Positions 23,594 through 36,200 of a DNA stretch of 64,000 nucleotides are shown here, piece by piece. The notes below the pieces were generated by a model that searched no databases, was not told the DNA's origin, and saw only the letters and a program-made list of their open reading frames with translations. Both the position numbers and the translations under genes were made by a program. Source of the stretch: Marsupella aquatica (Eukaryota > Marchantiophyta); assembly GCA_973895155.1 (NCBI GenBank), contig OZ316896.1, forward strand, positions 8,680,001 to 8,744,000, given 5' to 3'. Each line of letters starts with the position of its first letter. Positions within the stretch are counted from its first letter, which is position 1.

Positions 23594-23612
23594 TTTAGGG
23601 TTTAGGGTTTAG
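23594..23612. repeat. Short interstitial telomere-type tract
   Basis: TTTAGGG twice plus TTTAG, the land-plant telomere unit, only about 20 bases after the 23-bp duplication. It could be a repair scar or a regulatory telo-box. Confidence 0.8.
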
Positions 23613-24769
23613 ACTCCCATGAAACACGTCTTGAAACCTCCGACAGTCTCCCAAAGCCCTTTCATTGCAGTTTAACGCCAAAAATTCTTAGTGCTAAAAA
23701 TTAATTTAAGAGTCTCTACATGCTCAAGATATTGACATCGTTTCTGATTTAACGCCAACAACTTTGAGGTCTAGAAACTCGACCACCAATTTAATACTTG
23801 ATCTCATGCACTTTCGATAGTGCATCACGCAGTTTTATTAAAACTGTCAACTCGAAGTGATGTTCGTCAGCTTCCATAAGTACTTTCCAGATATATCCCA
23901 CACATGCCCTAGAAATATTCGTCAAAAAAAGAGGGATGAGAGTGGTAGATATTGTACGAATTGGCCAGGTCATGAGACTGGATCTTATCCAAGCTCTGGT
24001 CAATGTAAACTGACACGCTCTTTAGGTCAGATAAATCACACTTCTCACCTATGTATGATGTTTTATATGACACCAAGATCAGTGGTGTATTGTATCTTCC
24101 AATAGTGTGGACACTCGAGAGACACCATAATGGGTAGCCTACAGTATATATCGGACTTGACTCTATCCTGCAGAACACCGACATCATAATAGGGATAGTC
24201 TACAATATCCTTCGGACTTGTTTACCCAATACTGCGGTGCGCCGAAGCCCTCATGAGAAATCACTCACCAATTTCTGTAATCGAAGATTAGAATCCTAAG
24301 CGAACTCATATAGGATGAGTTCCAGTCTCTACCTAGAAATAATCTGATGCTATCTCTTTCCAAGATGCCCAGATAACAAATGCTGGGGGGGAACTTACTA
24401 TATGAGAACTGCCCCATGTTGGGTTGGGAATGGCTTCTAGTTTGTTATACGTATCTGATGATGGATGCCGTGAGCGTCAGAGATTAACTAAAACTTCCAA
24501 CGACTGGAGTCAGCTCCAGCTGTTGTCATTGCTGACGGACTCGGACATTCATCAGCATTTCCAGCTATTGTCGTTAAACAAAACAGACACAGATCACTCT
24601 TAGCAGCTCGGTTGTCCATGGCCACCAACCATCCATTGGCTCTCAATCTGACTGTTTCTTGCTGTTCGAAAATCAAGCTGTTCATTTACAGGGAAAGTGG
24701 TTATCGATATGGCCCCGTACTATCGTGAAGATTCTTGAATTTAGGAATATCCGACACTGGCGTGCCAGG
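23613..24769. other. Intergenic region between DENR and the KH gene
   Basis: The two genes converge here. No further gene is supported. The right end should be the 3' UTR of the minus-strand KH gene. Confidence 0.5.
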
Positions 24770-27700
24770 CTACCTCACTTCCCCATACTCAGCTGCAATG
24801 CTTTCCTGTACTTTCTGTGTTAAGAGATGTTGGGCAATCCGAACACCTTCTGCCGTTCCTGCAATAGTAACCTTTCTGCGAAGTAAACCACTGACAGAAA
24901 ATAAGAGGCTCGCTGACAGAGTTCTCTGGACACCCTCCAGCGCAATTTCGATTCTGAATTGCTAAACGTGCCATTTACATAAACCGTTCATTTCAGGACT
25001 TGGGTTCTGGTGATGGACTGTACTTTTGATTTCAAGAATCGTAAGACTATGTTGAATGAGTCATTGTCGGGGGAAAAAGACTTCTCTGTGAGTAAGAACG
25101 AAGTAGACGAAACATACCCCAGTTGATAAGTATCCAATTTAGCTGAAATTTTTCCTAAGATGCCCTACCTTGTGGTCGCCCCAGACTTTTGAATTATGGA
25201 AATCCAATCAAGTTGGACCTGGATTAATAATGGAGTACCTGCCAATTGTAAAACTTAACAAGTTTTTGTTTTATTTTCCATGCTAAGATTCAGAGTTCCT
25301 TCTTTCAGATACAGAACCTTTCCAATTTTAAGCTTATTCTTCTTGTGGATATTTTGAAACAAGGATCAAATTCAGTTTCTGTTACTTTTCGTATCGGTTC
25401 CATGATTCTAGCACACTTTTGAAAGAACTACATCGATTTTGGTAGACGGAAACAATCTCAGAAATTCATAGAGAGAATCGCTTGCTACATATGTGAAGAA
25501 GAAACAAACCGATTTTTAGTCCCTGCAACAAAATCGCCTCGATCTGAAATCTTTATTTTCACACCACTTGCCTGCATTTCACCAAATAACACTAGCAAGT
25601 TTCAGACCGCAGAATTTGTGGTCATGGACTTAAAAGCATGCCAAGTAACAAAAATTCTGTTATGTGATTTGAATGAGGCACCTAATCGACAGAAAAGACG
25701 CTGGGTACATTTCAGATATAATGTGCAATGCTGGAATATGAATAGCAGTCCTCAGGTCCTGGACAATTTCTTTAACCTGCTGAATTTCTGTAATAGTCTT
25801 TCCAGCGCGACCAACAATAGCTCCAATTCGATCATCAGGAACAGCAAGAGTCAGCGATGTCGTGACAGGTCCGGTTTCCAAAACTGGTAATGTGATTTGA
25901 ATGGGAGGCACGAGCGACGGCATGAAACCCTGAGAATGTAATCACAACAAGCCACGTCAAGGACTAGCACTATAGCTAAGGGAATATGTGGACAATATTT
26001 GGTACAAAAGATTGCCAATTAAGCTTGGAGTGGTGGGAGCGTGAAGGGAATTTCTTGATCTCAAGTCCAATGTCAATTGTGAGTTTCCTCTAGGCAGTGC
26101 CCGTACAAAACACGCACGTCTCTTGCATCGCACAGGCAGACTCCAGAACGATGAATATTTAAGATACGACGTATAGAAGCTGGGTCTTCCTTCCCCGAAA
26201 AATACCTTCGAACGAGGAATTCCGCCGGGACTGGCAGAAGTGTACGGTACTGCACCATAGCCAGTGCTTTGGATGGGTGAGCCTACAAATCGCCCTCCAA
26301 TTCGCATACTTAGCATGCCGAGGCCTGGAAGGACAGGAAATTATTAAACTATTTTCTAGGATTGAGATTTCGACATTCAATGACCCACACAAGGGCAGAT
26401 TCAAAGCACAAATATTTCCCAACTCACTTGAATAAGAAATTGGGGAGTTGGCATATTGTGCATAGTTTGGGTCGTCAGATAACTTCGTTATGATACTGTC
26501 AACTGCTCGAAGTTGTTGTTCTAAGGTTCCGGTAATGGTAACCATTCGGTCGCTTACTCCTGGAATTGTCTGATCTTGTGGTGAGAGTTTAATATTCGCA
26601 CCTGTCTCCTCAACAAATGCCCTGTGTAGCCACGATATCAGTACTCCATCAAAACCACCTTGAGCACACAATAAGAGTGCAATCCCGCAAATTCAGCTCT
26701 GGGTAACGTGCCAGTAGACATTTCACGACGCTGAAGATATGTGGAACGAACAGACTTGATTCAGCTTTCGTAATTAAATATTCATTGCAGCTCCAAATTC
26801 AAGGGAACTGAAGCCACTCCTGACTTCCGAGTCTCTCATGCTTGAACGCCTTCGCAAAGCAAATCAGAGTATATACAGCAGATCCTCTATATTTCCGCAG
26901 CAGGTCATATCCTGACCATCTATAGCCTTTACGACGCGATACTAACGCGACAGCTGTAGAGGGCAACCTCATGAGAAGACGAAAGCTTTATCTCATGTCA
27001 GAGGACTTATTCGGTAAAACATTTGCGAAGGGAGGACCGGAACAGGAACCCCGTACTTGATTGTGGAACCGCCCTTGCCAATGATCGCTCCACATACATT
27101 ATTTGGCACAATCAGTCTCACGTGGTTCGGCTTGTGATCACCATCATTTTCTTCTTCAGCCTGCCCAGCCGATTGCAGAAGCATTTTGTGATACAGTCAG
27201 CAGCGAGAAGGAAATTGGACAGCGGAAATCGGACATGGTCTCATAAAAACAGCTTCAATTTGTCATAATGCCTGTAAGATCGGAGGCATGTAGCCCAATC
27301 AACAACCTCTGCGTAGCATGCATACCTCATTTATTATCTTGGAGAGGATAAGATTTAAAGCAGTCGAAATCTCGTTGACAGTGCCGCTAATCAATATAAT
27401 TCTATCTGTGGTACCCGGGAAGTATTCGTGATTCCTGGAAAGCTGTATTCTTGCACCAGACTTGGCTTGGAACTCGCTAATAGTTCCTCCTCCTTTGCCA
27501 ATCACTGATCCTGCTGCTGCATTTGATATGAGGAATCTGATGCTGGATGTGACACTGCTCATGTTGTCTGCACATTTGCGAATGAGAAATTGAGGATAGA
27601 AAGGTGAGTGTAGGGTAAAACAGTCGAACGAAGGGCCAGGTCGACTCCCAGAAGATAAACCCGCACATACAATTAGGCGGCTAAGACACGCACTATCATC

Positions 27701-28899
27701 ACAACCTCCGATGTCCTTAAACCTCGAAGCTCCCTCCCTGACAAATTTTCGTACTGAAAACAACCCTAGGACGATAATACTTCCTCGCATCCAAGAAAGG
27801 CGAAGAATGCGGACAAGTCAGAATAAAGGAGGGCCCAACATCCATGAAGAACTCTGACGTGCAAGCTAGAAAGCTGGCCTTCACAAAACACGAGCCGCAA
27901 TGTGGACGAATGCAAAAAAGAACTCCCAAAAACAGCAGGCAAGGTGGTTAAGAACAGATCCATTTTTTGCAAGAAGTATCTCACAGCCTGAAACACAATC
28001 AGAAGAGGCATCAAGGATCGCGCGGACAATTGTCAATGCTCGTCGTCTTTCAATTTGTTCTTCGGTAAGACGATTATAGAAATTGCCCCCTTGGAAAAAA
28101 GAACCGCATAATTTGCTCAGCTCAAATAAAGAATGACTGACGGATCACTTAATGGTCTGTACGACCACATAATGGCAGATTATAAAGACTTCGGTAGGTA
28201 CGACATTTGGTGCACTTCGTACGTCCTTAAAAATATCCGTAACTAAGAGGTTAGCGACTTTTCGTTCCTCTAACCGATCACAGCGGTAGATGGACCTGAC
28301 ATAATTTGAAGGTTCTGCCGGAACAGAAGTCATAATTGGCGGCAATGAAGGACACGCTCGCAAAAGGGACTATCGACGCGGACTGTCTCATCCCGTATCG
28401 ACCAATTCAGAAGTCTCTGTCCCTAGCTGACAGCATTTCCATCCTGACCAGTTTGAATCATCGTCACAAGATGGACGATCAATTGACATCTAATGGCCGC
28501 ACACTCGTTGTTCCACTTGCAAATTCTACAACCCGCACAGATTTGCCGGATCACGAGCTAAAAACGCCGGTTCGTGTCGGAGTCAGTAATCACAATCTTG
28601 CTTTACACCTCCTCCATCTGGATGTTTTGTGTTCTTAACGACGCTCAAACTTCCTCTGCCCTCATCGATCCAAAAAGATAATTTGTTTGCATCGCCGTAC
28701 TGAGTTACTCCACGAGGCTAGCACAGAGTGTGGACGATGGAAGGGTGAGGCGGAGTTCCAAGTGTAGCAGACAAACCAAAATGATTCAGTGGAACATGTT
28801 ACCTGTACTCGGTAGCTCGGGAAGACTAGTAGAGTGGCCATCTGCTGCTGTTGCTGCTGCTGCCGAGGAAGATTGCTGCGGCTGCTGCAACGACTCCAT
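24770..28899 (-). CDS. Three-KH-domain RNA-binding protein (BTR1/NOVA-like), eight exons
   Basis: KH proteins of this kind bind single-stranded RNA. Exons from 5' to 3' on the minus strand: 28899-28803, 27567-27326, 27160-27057, 26621-26428, 26324-26206, 25929-25777, 25571-25510, 24875-24770. All introns are GT-AG and phases fit, giving 358 residues ending in TAG. The N-terminus is Gln/Ser/Ala-rich. KH1 spans about residues 40-108 with GXXG loop GKGG at 56-59 and [14 protein letters not shown], closely resembling Arabidopsis BTR1. KH2 spans about 126-195 with GKGG at 141-144 and is split by an intron just after the loop. A Gly/Ser/Pro-rich linker follows. KH3 spans about 274-350 with loop GRAG at 292-295; it is split over three exons, and [11 protein letters not shown] joins RKVTIAG across the last intron. 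A nearby alternative acceptor at 24890 fits the family less well. The start is inferred from phase and composition, so an upstream leader exon is possible. Confidence 0.9.
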
Positions 28900-29570
28900 G
28901 GCAGAACGCTAGAACAGATCTCCTCCTGGAGAGTCCCAGTGCATGGCCCCGGCATCCCCCTCGCTCCCTCCTTCCCACGCGCCTTGCTCTGAGAATGTCG
29001 CCCTCCCGTCTAATTTTCTCTCTACTCCTCCGACCATCAATCAATCAATCAATCACTCACTCACTCACTCACTCACTCACTCACGCACGCACGTCTCTCG
29101 TCTCCGCTACTCCGTACAATTTCCTCTCCAGATTTCTCTCTCCGATCCCGCTGCATTCTCCCTCCTTCCTCCGTCTCCCCACCTCGCTTCTCCTCCTCTT
29201 TCTCAGTCGCAATCTCCTTCTCTGCCTCGCTCGTTTGGACTCTTTCGCTCTTTCCCGTCTGCAGTCGACAACATTTCCCTTTCGATTTTGTCGCTCGGCC
29301 CTCGTTTTGTCCAGCTCCGCCTCTTCCCCCTCCCTCCTCTCTGATTCTCTCGCTCCGCACGGCTCTCCTCTCCTCTCCTCTCCTCCGTCTCCTCTCCTCT
29401 GTCACTCCTCTCCTCTCCTCTCCTCTGTCTCTCGTCTAGTCGTCTCTCGTCCTCTGTCTCTCTCGCTCCCCCGCTCTGCGCTGCGCTGCTCTGTCTCTCT
29501 CGCTCCCCCCTTTCGTTGGGTCCGTCCGCGGCTCGCTCGCTGTCCGTCTAGCCACAAACTCGCTGGCTGC
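28900..29570 (-). promoter_or_regulatory. 5' region of the KH gene, purine-rich on its sense strand
   Basis: Strongly pyrimidine-rich on the plus strand, i.e. GA-rich on the KH gene's sense strand, with (TCAA)n(TCAC)n at 29036-29093 and CCTCT repeats at about 29365-29425. GA-rich leaders and promoters are common in plants. The long open frames here on both strands are low-complexity products of this composition. Confidence 0.5.
29036..29093. repeat. (TCAA)n(TCAC)n microsatellite
   Basis: TCAA units pass into TCAC units and then into GCAC units. Confidence 0.95.
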
Positions 29571-29640
29571 TCTTTGCAGCTACTTACTCTTACGCTACCA
29601 TGCTGCTGTCACTTACAAGCTCTTGAGCTGCTGATCCTTG

Positions 29641-29765
29641 ACTCTTCGCTCCCATGCTAGTGTCACTTACAACCTCCTGCAATGCTCATACTCTTCGCTC
29701 CCATGCTAGTGTCACTTTACAACCTCCTGCAATGCTCATGCTACTGTCACTTACAACCTCCTTAA
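29641..29765. repeat. Minisatellite with ~49-bp unit
   Basis: Units at 29641-29689 and 29690-29739 begin ACTCTTCGCTCCCATGCTAG and differ by one inserted T; a third, partial unit follows. Decayed relatives with CTACTGTAACTTACAAGCTC-like text continue to about 30200 and again at 30600-30830. Confidence 0.85.
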
Positions 29766-29872
29766 TTCCTGGCAGGAAGAATGGTTACCGGTGTGTAACC
29801 TTTTCTACTAGGTGCTACCATTTTCATAACCCTATGCCCAGAAAGTCTTACCCGAAGAGATATTGCGTATGA

Positions 29873-30014
29873 TAATGACTGTTTGGGTTGGGGTTCTAAT
29901 CTGAAACTTGTTCCCACAAAGCTCAGAAAAATTCTCCAGCTGTCACCGGTCGACATTTCCTCACTTTCTGGTCACAGAATTACAGGCTAGTAACCCCAGA
30001 CCAAACCGTCATTA
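29873..30014 (+). mobile_element. TIR-type MITE, copy 2 (142 bp)
   Basis: Starts TAATGACTGTTTGGGTTGGG and ends with the near inverse CCAAACCGTCATTA. The interior includes GGTCACAGAATTACAGGCTAG, related to the reverse complement of 18744-18893 and 62840-63073. Confidence 0.55.
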
Positions 30015-30390
30015 CCCTATACTTCACTGCTCATGCTAGTGTAACTTACAACCTCCTTTGCTGCTCATGTTACTACAACTTACAAAGCTCCTTCGCCGCT
30101 CTTTGACTCTTTTGCTACCATGCTACTGTCACTTACAAGCTCCTTCCTTGCTCTTTGCCCCTACCTACTATTCTGCTACTACTTTACTACTGTAAAACTT
30201 ACAAGCTCCGATGCATCTCTTTGCCTACGCTACTCTTTACACTTCTTGTTACTATGCCATTGTAATTACTATGTTATTGGAATGTAATGTGCTAGGTATG
30301 TAAGCATTTCTGGAAGTCTTTGCTATTTCCATAATCTATTGCTTGAAACCTCATGATTGATAATTTTTTTCCATACCATATCTACATAAT

Positions 30391-30580
30391 ATGAAGACTG
30401 TCTGGGCTTGGGTTCTAGTTTAAACCCTACTCCCAGAATGCTCATAAAGGTTTGTCGACTCTAGTCTGAACCTTGCTTCCAGAATGCCCAGAAAATTTTG
30501 TTTGTTAGCTACTGCCAGTAGGCTTTTCGTCGCTTTTGGTCACAGGGTTACAGCCTAGGAATGCCCTTCCCAGACTATCA
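30391..30580 (+). mobile_element. TIR-type MITE, copy 3 (diverged)
   Basis: Begins GAAGACTGTCTGGGCTTGGG and ends CCCAGACTATC, with an internal TTTTGGTCACAGGGTTACAG as in copy 2. It is more diverged, so the exact ends are uncertain. Confidence 0.4.
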
Positions 30581-31866
30581 CTATCCTATACTTACCAGCT
30601 CGCTTGCTGTATGATTGTGTTGTTACAAACTTGTGGGCTGCTCTTTGTAGCTCCTTACTGCCAAACTATTGTAACTTACCAGCTTGCTCTGTGAAGCTAA
30701 AAACTCAGTTGCTCTTTGCAGCTCCTACTATGCTTCTACCCTACTGTAACTTACCAGCTTTCCTGCTGTATGATAGTCTGGCTACAAACTTGTGGGTTGC
30801 TCTTTGCAATAACTTACTACTATGCTACTTTGCAACGTATGCTAAGTGCGCAAGGCCAGGAGTGAAGCAGGCTTCAATTGTGGGCAATCAAAAGGGTTGT
30901 ATGTCCATCTAAGCCCAGGGAAACAAGGGCAGGAGGTACTATCATGCTTGGGAGTTGTTGTATATGATCTGGCAGGAACCCGCACAAAGGAGGAAGGGCA
31001 AGCGCCTGGAAGATCAATATGTATACAGTAAATTTCTATTTAATTAACATTATGGGATATAGTGCCCCAAAAAATGAGAGCTTCATCTTGACTTTTGAGG
31101 GGCTATTATTGCCCATAATGCCTTGGATACACATGTAAATTACTCTAAATTTTGATACTAAAATGAAACACACAACATGATTTTCTATGATACAGAGTGT
31201 GATTCAAAATGTGAAATTGTTAGGGAAATGTGAACTTGATTCACCTGACTACAAATGCGGCCCCTTTTCACTCGGCCTAGCACAAACTACCAGTAGATGT
31301 AAAATTGCCAAAAGTGTTTGGTCAAGAGAATCTTTCTTGCCAAATCAACACCATTGAATGGCTAGAGTCTACTGGGGAGTCTACAAGTCACAAGGTTCAG
31401 GTGTACTGGTTCTCTTCCCATATCTTGGAAACTTCTGAGTGAAATCAAACTCTTCTACTCTTAGAGCCACAACTTGCATGTGGGCAGTGATCAAGACATT
31501 GGCCCTTAGCACTTCTAAACTGTTTGAAAAAGCAGATCTTGCTTTTTCACAATATTGAGATTTTTCACAAGACCTTTCAAAGAATGTTGTTGTTTTGCCA
31601 TTTGCAAATATGGACCTCAATGGCTATAAAGTTGAGGTATATGCTTGATTGGCCATTTGGTGTTACTTTCTTACCTAATGCCCCTACGAAACTTTTTTTA
31701 CCTAATAGGCGCCCTGTTACACTTTTGTGTCGGTTGTTCTTCTAGTAGTCACTCTAACCATTTTTTTTCTTGATGCAATGATCAACTGCACCGTCAAACC
31801 CCGCACCCAACCTTGCATGGTCAAACAAAAAGGTCAAACGACATGGTTAGGGGAACCGTGGAATTG

Positions 31867-31980
31867 CGGCCGCCTCTACCCAAACTGCAAAGTGAAGACA
31901 ATACGGCCACCGCTACCCAAACTGCAAAGTGAAGACAATATGGCCGCCGCTACCCAAACTTCAAAGTGAAGACAATATGG
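31867..31980. repeat. 37-bp tandem repeat, three units
   Basis: Units start at 31867, 31904 and 31941. Each holds CTACCCAAACT, then CAAAGTGAAGACAATA, with one to three differences between neighbours. Confidence 0.93.
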
Positions 31981-32679
31981 ATTATGTCTTCGGATTTGAA
32001 CCGCAGACACTACACGAACAAGGCAAGAAATTCTCTGTTAATGTTTGAACGCCATTCGTTAACTTGAGGGCCGGAAAACAAAGGGCTGCCCACACTCAAC
32101 TTGGCTCTTAGCATGTATTTTAACAAATCTGTTCCTGAGGTAGACTTCAAGATGTTCTTCAAGACTGTGTACTCCAGCTTAGCTCAATCTACTCATCCTA
32201 GTAGAGAGCCCAGTCCATCTAGCCATGTTTTGCGGTGGAGTGCAATGTGCAGTCCCATGGAAGTTATTGGTGTGGAGAGCAATGTTTTACCACTCGAACA
32301 ATCAATTTAGTCAAGATACCCAAGCAGGATTTATTCAGTGGCAAGAGCAACGTTTTGCTGTGGAGCACAAGGCATTGCCATGTGCATAGCTTGAGAGCAA
32401 GAGGTTGTACAAGATAGCACCCAACATTACAAATCCAGGCAAGGATGAGTCCTGGCTTTCAAGCTAGCACAACATTGGCTCGCACAATAATAGAGGTTTT
32501 TTTTGTGAATGAGCCAGGTTTTGGCACTCTAGCTCTAGTCCACTTTGCCGTGTTGTCCCCTTTCGTGGGCCACCCTGTTGTATGCTCTCCTTTTGATTGG
32601 ATTTCAATGCGTTGTTTCAAACCCCAAAAAAAACGTCTATTGACCCTTGAAAACTCACCCTGCCATGAAACCGCAGGCC

Positions 32680-33260
32680 AGGAGCCGTTGCGGCCACATT
32701 TCGAAACACTGGATAGAACGCGGGCGACCTGCGGTGGGGACCATTGCCCGTTGGGTGGGGATTCGGTAGGGGAAAGGAGAGCTGCCGGGGAAAGGAGAGC
32801 TGCCGGGGAAAGGACGAATATAATAATTAATTATTATTAATATACAAAAGTGAAATACGGCGTGAAATGAAGTCAAACAAGACCGGTACACTACCGCGTG
32901 AGGCCACACTGCCACAGGCCGGCTGCCGGGGCCAGCCGACCAGCGACCCGTCGCCATCGCGGGGCCGCGCAGGGCATCGGACAACTGGAGTGGCCGGGCC
33001 GATCTTGCAGTCGGGCAGAGCCGCAGAGGGGCGGTGGGGATTCCCAAGCGTTGCGGTGTTGCGGTTCTCTTCTACAGGAGTTCTACACTTCTACGAGACG
33101 GGCGGGCGGTCCCGTCAACATTCCCCTGGCCCCACAGGCGGGCGGGTGTGGGGCTACGGGCATTCCCTTATCCTTTGTCGGGGGGTGCTTCGACGCCCAC
33201 ACGTGTCCGACGGGAACTCCTTCCCATCCTTTTGGGATTTTGGGATTGGAAAAACCGCAT
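32680..33260. other. GC-rich island with 18-bp tandem repeat
   Basis: A stretch much richer in GC than its surroundings, with CGCGGGG and GGGCGGGCGGT clusters, a GGGGAAAGGAGAGCTGCC unit repeated 2.5 times at 32769-32814, and a sharp AT-only interruption around 32817-32843. Frames of up to 164 codons occur on the plus strand, as expected for GC-rich DNA; none shows a domain. It does not look like rDNA to me. Origin unknown. Confidence 0.45.
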
Positions 33261-36200
33261 TTTACTTTCCCCGTTTCCCGTGTCCAACCAACCGTATTGC
33301 CATCTCGGTCCGTTGAAAAGACATTGTTATTAAAAAGTCTGGGATTGACTAACTATTTTGAGTCTCAATTTTTTTTGTCTTGTATGTCTTAAAAATATTC
33401 TGAGCATCCTGGTATGCACTCTGACTGTAAGGAATGATTTTTTTTAATGTTAAAGCATCCTGGTATAGACATTGAATTTTCAGTGTATTGGGGTAACATT
33501 GACATTTCAGTGTAGACATGACTTTGAGTGCATTCACTGCTTTTCAAATTTAAAATTAAATCAGGAGAGAAATATTTTTGCCTTGCTTTCCTGAACTGAA
33601 AGCAACCAACAAGAATGGCACTATGGTAGTGTAAATTTATAACCTGCCCCAAGGGTCAGTAATTCTAAGGTTGCCCCCATTCCTTATGTGGGTTTGCTTA
33701 ACTACACTGACTCTTGTCTAAACTGAGATGATACGTACTTGATCAGGGGGTGCGGGGAGGCTCATGATTTGCCCAGGTTAGCCCCCTTCAGCCACAAAAG
33801 TGGTAGAAATGAGGGGGACCAGAATGTGATAGTTTTTGCTTGTAGATAGTAGTCAACATCTGCATTCCAGTGAGTGTTGACTGGGCAAACCTGTTCCCGG
33901 GTGAAGGTATGGTTGGAGGGGGTTAGCATGGGTGAATCATGAGCTCTATGTGACCCAAACCAATTACATGTCATCTTGGATTAGTATAATCAAGTCAAAT
34001 CAAACCATATAAGAAACCCGGGTAAGACACCAAGGACAACCGGATAATTGAATTAGTTTGTGGGTCGGGTTATTTATTTTGACCAGTCTGGGGACAGGAT
34101 ACTAAAAAATGGTTTGAAATGGAAACACCAATTTCTGTGATCGATCTGCATTTATTGTTACTCCTCTACAGAAAGTAAAGCCCCCATGGACCTCCACATC
34201 TGCCAAAATGCTCAGGTAGACTGGGATGAACTGGAGTAAAACCCTCTTTTATACTTTAAATTTATGGTACGTATCACACCAATGGGTGAAATGTGACGAG
34301 AAGACTAGACAGTCATCCTTTGAAATCAATGGGCATCTCAATTCTCAAAGAAAGCTGAGGATATTAGGCAGATTGGAAAGAATCTTCTAACTAGAGGGAG
34401 ATATAATGAGTGTCAAAGTTAGCTGCTCCAAAGACTTCCAAGTGTAAAGTTGGGACAATGAGTGATCAAGTAGTATTTCAAAATTCATAGCGAATTCAGT
34501 TTGGTGTCAAGATAGATAGTAAATGTCAAATTTTGCTCTCTAAACTTGTCACAAAGAATGAGGGCGTCAATGAGTGAAGGTGTAAAAGGTGTCACAGTCC
34601 ATGTGATCAAACAATTTAGGGTCTCAATACATCCAAGCTACAACTTCCTCCCCTAAACGTTGGACTGGACTCTGTTGGTACCAATCTATCTAAGTATATC
34701 TATACTGTAAGTCAATCAAAGCGTACTTTTTATGACTTACTTGGTAAAGAGAAACCACAGGCTGTAGTTTCTCTTTTGACTATGCTTGTGATAGGGACAG
34801 GCATGGGAATCTGGGTACAGGGAGCCCTCCTTGTCTAAGATTTGTCATACATTAAAGTGATAATAGTTTGTCATTCTTGTCACAACTCTACTTTGAAATT
34901 TCTAGTATTTGAATGCAACTCTGCCCCTAGTGAAAGGTTCAATTACCTCAAAACCCTAAACCCTTGCCATCCTGCCAGCTTCTCTTGTGTGACATATGAC
35001 CAAGCTTCAATTCCTTGAATTAAATTGAAATTTCTGTGTTACTGATATTAGTATGCCAACAGAGGGCGGACAAATGTGAATGGTTGACAGATGGTAGCGG
35101 TTCCAACACCACGTGGCATGCAGGCTCATTAGGAGATACTGGATGACCTGAAACTAAGAAAAAACAAAGCATGCATATCCCTTTATAAATATCTAAGACT
35201 AAAGTGATAAATCTCTATCCTGTCATTTTGATGAAATAAAAATAGATTGACAATATACACTATGACAAATCAAGCTGCATGATAACATTACTAGAGTAAG
35301 AGCAACCCTGTCCTGAAGATTTTTGGGAATCCCCTAAGCTTGCAAAAAGTTGTCCATACAGGTCCCCTTTCTGGGCTGAATAGAGTGCCAATTAGTGTAC
35401 ATTTCACAATTTACCAAAATTGTTTTGGTTGTTTTGCCAAAACACATTCACTGAAGAGTGAGTGCCACATATCCCAATCACTCAGTCTTCATCCTTCCCT
35501 TCACAACTGTCCTCTCACTCAATTTGGGCACATTTTGCAAGGCCTGATGCAAACTTGAAAACTCACAATGCACATCAGGGAGAGTCTGACTACATGCCCC
35601 AAGTTGAGCCCTCATTTTTGCATTACTCATGCTCCACATTGGCAGAACTGACTGAGATGCTCTTTGGACATTTATATCCTTTTGGATGAGATTTAGCAAG
35701 AGAATATTCAAAGCAACTTTAGTACGTGACTGTGTTAGGTACGGGTTTCGAGGAAGGATTCTAGTACAGACAAAAAAGAACTAAATGAGACAACATTACC
35801 TTGTTAAGTGTTATAGTAGCTGAAGAGTTTTTTTTCTACCCACGGTTACTTCTAAACAATTGTCAATTAAAGGAAAATTCAAACAATTTACCAGAAAATA
35901 CTATTACACCAACCACAACCCAACCAAAGGTTATATTCTCTTACCCCTGTCTTTGTTTATTTGGAAATATCATTTTTTATTTTACATTGTTTTTATAATT
36001 ACAAGGTCTAATGTTATTCTTTGCCTTCCCTCAAACACAAATAGTCACATTTGGTTTTTCTTGCATAACTAACCATTCTTGTTTGTGACCAATAGTGGTG
36101 ATGTGATTGCACGTGCTTCCAGAGATTTGGAAGGAGCTTCCCATGGGGATCTGTAAAAAGAATTATGAATTATGACTTGGATGAACTGTGTGTAAGTCAT

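Noticed and set aside
28336-28638. 100-codon plus-strand frame
   Set aside because: Lies inside intron 1 of the KH gene on the opposite strand and has no domain.
28851-29660. 269-codon plus-strand frame
   Set aside because: Ser/Leu/Pro low-complexity translation of a pyrimidine-rich region; the opposite strand gives equally open Arg/Glu-rich frames.
32867-33392. 149- and 164-codon overlapping frames
   Set aside because: Three frames are open at once in GC-rich DNA, with no domain motif.
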